NCBI GenBank assembly: GCA_009837445.1
Contig: VXTM01000021.1
Span: forward strand, 355,338-390,260
Length of the DNA stretch: 34,923 bases
Origin: Acidimicrobiaceae bacterium
GTDB lineage: Bacteria; Actinomycetota; Acidimicrobiia; Acidimicrobiales; Aldehydirespiratoraceae
Reading direction: 5' to 3'
A program made the position numbers and the translations under genes. Positions 32,011-34,923 of the stretch are shown piece by piece. A model generated the notes under the pieces. The model saw only the letters and a program-made list of their open reading frames with translations, made no database searches and had not been told where the DNA came from. The first letter of the stretch is position 1, and each line of letters starts with the position of its first letter.

Positions 32011-33834
32011 CACCACACTGACTGCAACTCCAGACCCGGCCGTGACGGCGGCGTCGGCGGCTTGGCGGGCGTGGTAGCTGGAGCGGGTTAGAGGCGAGGA
32101 TTCAACATGGCTGATGCCCATCGCCTCGCCGATCTCCTTCCACCGTTCGAAGGCCTCGGGCGGCCACCAGCGGTCCACCGGGAGGTGACGGGCGCTGGGG
32201 CGTAGGTACTGGCCGATGGTCACGATGTCGGTTCCGGCCGCGTGCAGGTCGGCCATGGTCTGGACCACCTCGTCGTGGGTCTCGCCCATGCCGGCGATGA
32301 TGGAGGACTTGGTGGTCAGGCCCGCGTCGGCGGCCCGGGCCAGCACCGAGAGGCTGCGGGCATAGCCGGCTGACGGGCGCACTGCCCGCTGGAGGCGGGC
32401 CACCGTCTCGATGTTGTGGTTGAGGACGTCGGGCCGGGCGTCGAAGACGGTCTGAAGCGCGTCGAGATCTCCGCCGAGGTCGCTGATTAGCGTCTCGACC
32501 CGGGCGTGGGGCAGTCGGCACCGGACGGCGGCCACTGTGTCGGCCACGACGGACGCTCCCCCGTCGGCCAGATCATCGCGGGCCACCATCGTCACGACCA
32601 CATGCTCAAGGCCCATGCGGACGGCAGCCTCGGCCACCCGGTCGGGCTCGGCATGGTCTACACCCTCGGGCCGGCGGGTGTCGACCAAGCAGAACCCGCA
32701 GGCCCGGGTGCAGCGCTCGCCGAGAATCATGAACGTCGCGGTACCGTCGTTCCAGCACTCCGAGATGTTGGGGCAGCCTGCCTCCTCGCAGACGGTCACC
32801 AGGTTCAGGCCGCGCAGCGTGGAGCGGACATTGTGGAACGTGGGGCCGGTTTGGAGCGGGACCCTCATCCATTCCGGCTTGCGCGACCGGTAGGGCACAC
32901 CGCCGGTGTCGTCGCCGCCCTGCCGTCGGGCTTGCGCCAGCCGGCCCAGCAGCCGCGGCGAGGTCCCGTCGCCATTGCCGGCCCCCGCATCGTCGCCTGC
33001 GACCGGAGCGACGCCGCCGCTGGCTAGTGAAGTGTCGTCCGGCATGGCTCCGGGCGCATCAGCATCCGGCACAGTCACGGCGTCGGCCCCGTTGGCGGCC
33101 TCCCTGGTGAACTGGGCCATGTCGGCCGGAGCGACCCGATGGGCGACATCGGCCCGATCGACGCGGCCGTGGGGTGCCCAACGCTCGGCGGCCCGCCGGG
33201 CCGCGACGTCCACGACCTCACGCATTGAAGCGTCGATGCCCTCCTCGGCCAGCGACGTGACTCCGAGGCCGGTGATGCCGCAGGGCACGATCCGACCGAA
33301 CCAGCCGAGATCGGGATCGACGTTGAGAGCGAACCCGTGCATGGACCGGGCCCTGGACAGCCTCACTCCTATGGCTGCGATCTTGCGGGGCCGCACGCCG
33401 TCGGGGTCCACCCACACGCCGGTGTGGCGGTCCAGGCGGCCCGCGGCCAGCCCCAGGTCACCCAGCACGTCGATCAGGAGCTGCTCCACCCCGGACACGT
33501 AGGCCGCGGTGTCGGCCATTCCGCCGCCCCGCCTTCCCGGCACGGTCAGGATGGGATAGCCGACGAGCTGCCCAGGGCCGTGATAGGTCACCTCGCCGCC
33601 CCGATCGGTCTCCACCACGGTGCCGCCCAAGGCCTCGACGTCGACAAGCAGGTGCTCGCGGCGCCCTCGCCGGCCCAATGTCACTACGTGGGGGTGCTCC
33701 AGCAGCAGGAGGTGGTCGTCGTCGGAGTGGGTGTGGAGGCGGCGCTGGAGCACCAGGGCGTCGTAGTAGGCGACCCGGCCAAGCCAGCGGATCCGAAGGG
33801 TCGGACCGCCCGAGGAGTCCGGGGCGGCGCTCAG
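31993..33834 (-). CDS. lipB-lipA: LipB-LipA fusion: octanoyltransferase plus lipoyl synthase
   Basis: One continuous frame encodes both steps of lipoate synthesis. Residue numbers count from the in-frame GTG at 33753. The LipB part has RGGEVTYHGPGQLVGYPIL (51-69), catalytic Lys124 (RKIAAIG) and acyl-accepting Cys158 (IVPCGITGLG). A low-complexity Ala/Asp/Gly linker follows (about 200-285). The LipA part (about 286-586) has RKPEWMRV, the auxiliary cluster Cys322, Cys327, Cys333 (CEEAGCPNISEC), the radical-SAM cluster CTRACGFC (348-355) and the C-terminal RSSYHA. LipB moves octanoate from acyl carrier protein to E2 lysines; LipA inserts two sulfurs. The LipB helix WLGRVAYYDALVLQ lies upstream of GTG 33753, so I start at CTG 33834, which overlaps the E2 stop (CTGA) behind a GGAG site. 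The start is uncertain. Confidence 0.9.
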   Translation of the reverse strand: MSAAPDSSGGPTLRIRWLGRVAYYDALVLQRRLHTHSDDDHLLLLEHPHVVTLGRRGRREHLLVDVEALGGTVVETDRGGEVTYHGPGQLVGYPILTVPGRRGGGMADTAAYVSGVEQLLIDVLGDLGLAAGRLDRHTGVWVDPDGVRPRKIAAIGVRLSRARSMHGFALNVDPDLGWFGRIVPCGITGLGVTSLAEEGIDASMREVVDVAARRAAERWAPHGRVDRADVAHRVAPADMAQFTREAANGADAVTVPDADAPGAMPDDTSLASGGVAPVAGDDAGAGNGDGTSPRLLGRLAQARRQGGDDTGGVPYRSRKPEWMRVPLQTGPTFHNVRSTLRGLNLVTVCEEAGCPNISECWNDGTATFMILGERCTRACGFCLVDTRRPEGVDHAEPDRVAEAAVRMGLEHVVVTMVARDDLADGGASVVADTVAAVRCRLPHARVETLISDLGGDLDALQTVFDARPDVLNHNIETVARLQRAVRPSAGYARSLSVLARAADAGLTTKSSIIAGMGETHDEVVQTMADLHAAGTDIVTIGQYLRPSARHLPVDRWWPPEAFERWKEIGEAMGISHVESSPLTRSSYHARQAADAAVTAGSGVAVSVVSDPSC

Positions 33835-34923
33835 CGGATCTCCGACTCCCAGTCGCGGGTCTCGATGAGCTCTTTGACCCGGTGAAGGAATGCGGCGGCG
33901 TACGCGCCGTCGAACGCCCGGTGATCCCAGGCCATGGCCAGCACGCCCACCGAGTGGATGGCAATGGACTCGTTGCCGAACGAATCGGTGACCACCACCG
34001 GCTTGCGGGTGACGCCGTCGGTGCTGAGGATGGCGACCTGCGGCTGGTTGATGATCGGGAACTGCATCATCGTGCCGTACTGCCCGGCGTTGGTGAGCGT
34101 GAACGTGCCGCCTGATAGGTCGTCGGGTGACAGCTTGCGGCTCCGGGCCCGGTTGGCGAGATCAACGATGTCGCGGGCGATCTGGCGAAGGCGCTTGCCG
34201 TCCGCTCCCTGGATGACCGGCGCCAGCAGCCCCTGGAAATCGATGTCGACCGCGATGGCTAGGTTGACGTTGGAGTGCACGATGAGCTCGTCGTCGCCGA
34301 AGCTGGCATTGAGGTGCGGGTAGTCGCGCAGCGCGTCCACTACCGCCCGGGCGATGAACGGCAGGTAGGTGAGGCTGAAGCCCTCGGCCGCCTTCCAGGC
34401 CTGCTTCGACGCCCGCCTGACGGTCTCCACTCCCTCGTAGTCGACCTCTATGGCGGTGAGCACGTGCGGGGATGTCTGCTTCGACATCACCATGTGATCG
34501 GCTGTGCGACGCCGGATCCTGTTGAGCGGCACGACACTGTCGCCGCTGCGGGCGACCACGGCCGGCACAGCCGGCGCCTGCTGCGAGGGTGCGGGTCCGG
34601 ACGGTTCGGGTTCCGGTGGAGGCTCGGCCCGGGGAGGCTCGGCCGGGGGCGTCTCAGCCGCTGGATCGCCAGGCGCGGCGGCCGTGTCATCGGCAGGCGC
34701 GCTCGCACGAGCCCGGATGGCCTGCTCCACATCGGATCGGGTGATGCGGCCTCCCCGCCCGGTGCCGGTGATGGTGGCCGGGTCGATCCCGCTCTCCGAG
34801 ATCAGCCGGCGAACCACCGGAGAGAGCACCAGTCCCTTTCCGGCCGACTTGGCCGTCTCCGACGCCGGGGGCGCGGCTGCGGCGGGAGGCGGCTCCGGAG
34901 CGGGCGGTTCGGGCGCGGGGGCC
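33831..34923 (-). CDS. Dihydrolipoamide acyltransferase (E2) of a 2-oxoacid dehydrogenase, 5' partial
   Basis: The frame runs through the right edge, so the N-terminal lipoyl domain(s) are outside the window. Visible parts, in order, are a Pro/Ala-rich linker, a peripheral subunit-binding domain (LVLSPVVRRLISESGID then GTGRGGRITRSDVEQAI), a second Pro/Ala/Glu linker, and the trimer-forming catalytic domain. The catalytic domain has NRIRRRTADHMVMSKQTSPH, FTLTNAGQYGTMMQFPIIN and the active-site HRAFDG near the C terminus. It transfers an acyl group from its lipoyl arm to CoA in a pyruvate, 2-oxoglutarate or branched-chain 2-oxoacid dehydrogenase; which one cannot be told here. It is the substrate of the lipoylation enzymes encoded by the overlapping downstream gene. 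GTG 34829 is internal, within the binding domain. Confidence 0.93.
   Translation of the reverse strand, partial: APAPEPPAPEPPPAAAAPPASETAKSAGKGLVLSPVVRRLISESGIDPATITGTGRGGRITRSDVEQAIRARASAPADDTAAAPGDPAAETPPAEPPRAEPPPEPEPSGPAPSQQAPAVPAVVARSGDSVVPLNRIRRRTADHMVMSKQTSPHVLTAIEVDYEGVETVRRASKQAWKAAEGFSLTYLPFIARAVVDALRDYPHLNASFGDDELIVHSNVNLAIAVDIDFQGLLAPVIQGADGKRLRQIARDIVDLANRARSRKLSPDDLSGGTFTLTNAGQYGTMMQFPIINQPQVAILSTDGVTRKPVVVTDSFGNESIAIHSVGVLAMAWDHRAFDGAYAAAFLHRVKELIETRDWESEIR
33840..33843 (-). promoter_or_regulatory. GGAG ribosome site arguing for a CTG start of lipB-lipA
   Basis: GGAG is followed by 5 nt (ATCCG) and CTG at 33834-33832. No ATG, GTG or TTG lies in frame between the end of the E2 gene and the first LipB helix. 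Confidence 0.4.

Noticed and set aside
33458..33964. Frame on the minus strand overlapping the lipB part
   Set aside because: The translation is Arg/Pro/Ala-rich without family features, while the overlapping frame encodes all LipB motifs.
1..34923. tRNA, rRNA, CRISPR arrays, insertion sequences, prophage or integrase genes
   Set aside because: I looked for repeated spacers, inverted terminal repeats, transposase or integrase motifs and tRNA-like ends and saw none. Small RNA genes cannot be excluded by eye.

Overview
The window is high-GC, densely coded bacterial chromosome with frequent GTG starts, 1-4 bp ATGA/GTGA/TTGA gene overlaps and many start codons lying only 6-7 nt downstream of a TANNNT -10 box (leaderless transcripts). 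With SLH-domain surface proteins, a Ku/LigD-polymerase pair, PepA and a conserved actinobacterial protein of unknown function, this points to an Actinomycetota genome. I would guess the class Acidimicrobiia, but that placement is inference. No RNA genes, CRISPR arrays, insertion sequences or phage genes were seen, and no gene-free stretch exceeds about 200 bp.

Region 1 (1-22.2 kb) is a cell-surface polysaccharide locus. It holds an SLH-anchored GH16 glycan hydrolase (cut by the left edge), an ABC polysaccharide exporter (permease plus ATPase), a secreted SpoIID/LytB-SLH protein, a polyprenyl-phosphate sugar-1-phosphate transferase that would start the glycan, and an ExoA-like GT2. A second, opposite-strand ABC exporter pair follows. 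Then come two very large two-headed glycosyltransferases and a related half-size one, an O-antigen-ligase/polymerase-type membrane protein, a PP-loop enzyme with a QueC-like cysteine cluster, a GT39-like membrane glycosyltransferase and a Wzx/MATE-type flippase. The set is enough to start, build, modify, flip or export, polymerise and remodel one or more wall-attached glycans. The SLH proteins presumably sit on such a wall polymer.

Region 2 (22.2-31.5 kb) is housekeeping: an N-terminal rhodanese fused to a MoeB/ThiF-like adenylyltransferase, a sirtuin deacylase, a conserved actinobacterial protein of unknown function behind a well-formed promoter, an aminoglycoside/ecdysteroid-kinase-like phosphotransferase, leucyl aminopeptidase PepA, stand-alone LigD polymerase with Ku (end joining), a membrane protein with a GHWYL motif, and an M24 (Xaa-Pro type) peptidase.

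Region 3 (31.5-34.9 kb) has a small two-gene toxin-antitoxin-like module, convergent with a lipoate pathway block. That block is a single-chain LipB-LipA fusion directly downstream of an E2 dihydrolipoamide acyltransferase, which is cut by the right edge.

The items most worth following up are the QueC-like PP-loop enzyme in a glycan locus, the family of giant glycosyltransferases sharing an unfamiliar middle region, the LipB-LipA fusion, and the pervasive leaderless promoter layout, including two overlapping divergent leaderless promoters in a 15-bp gap.
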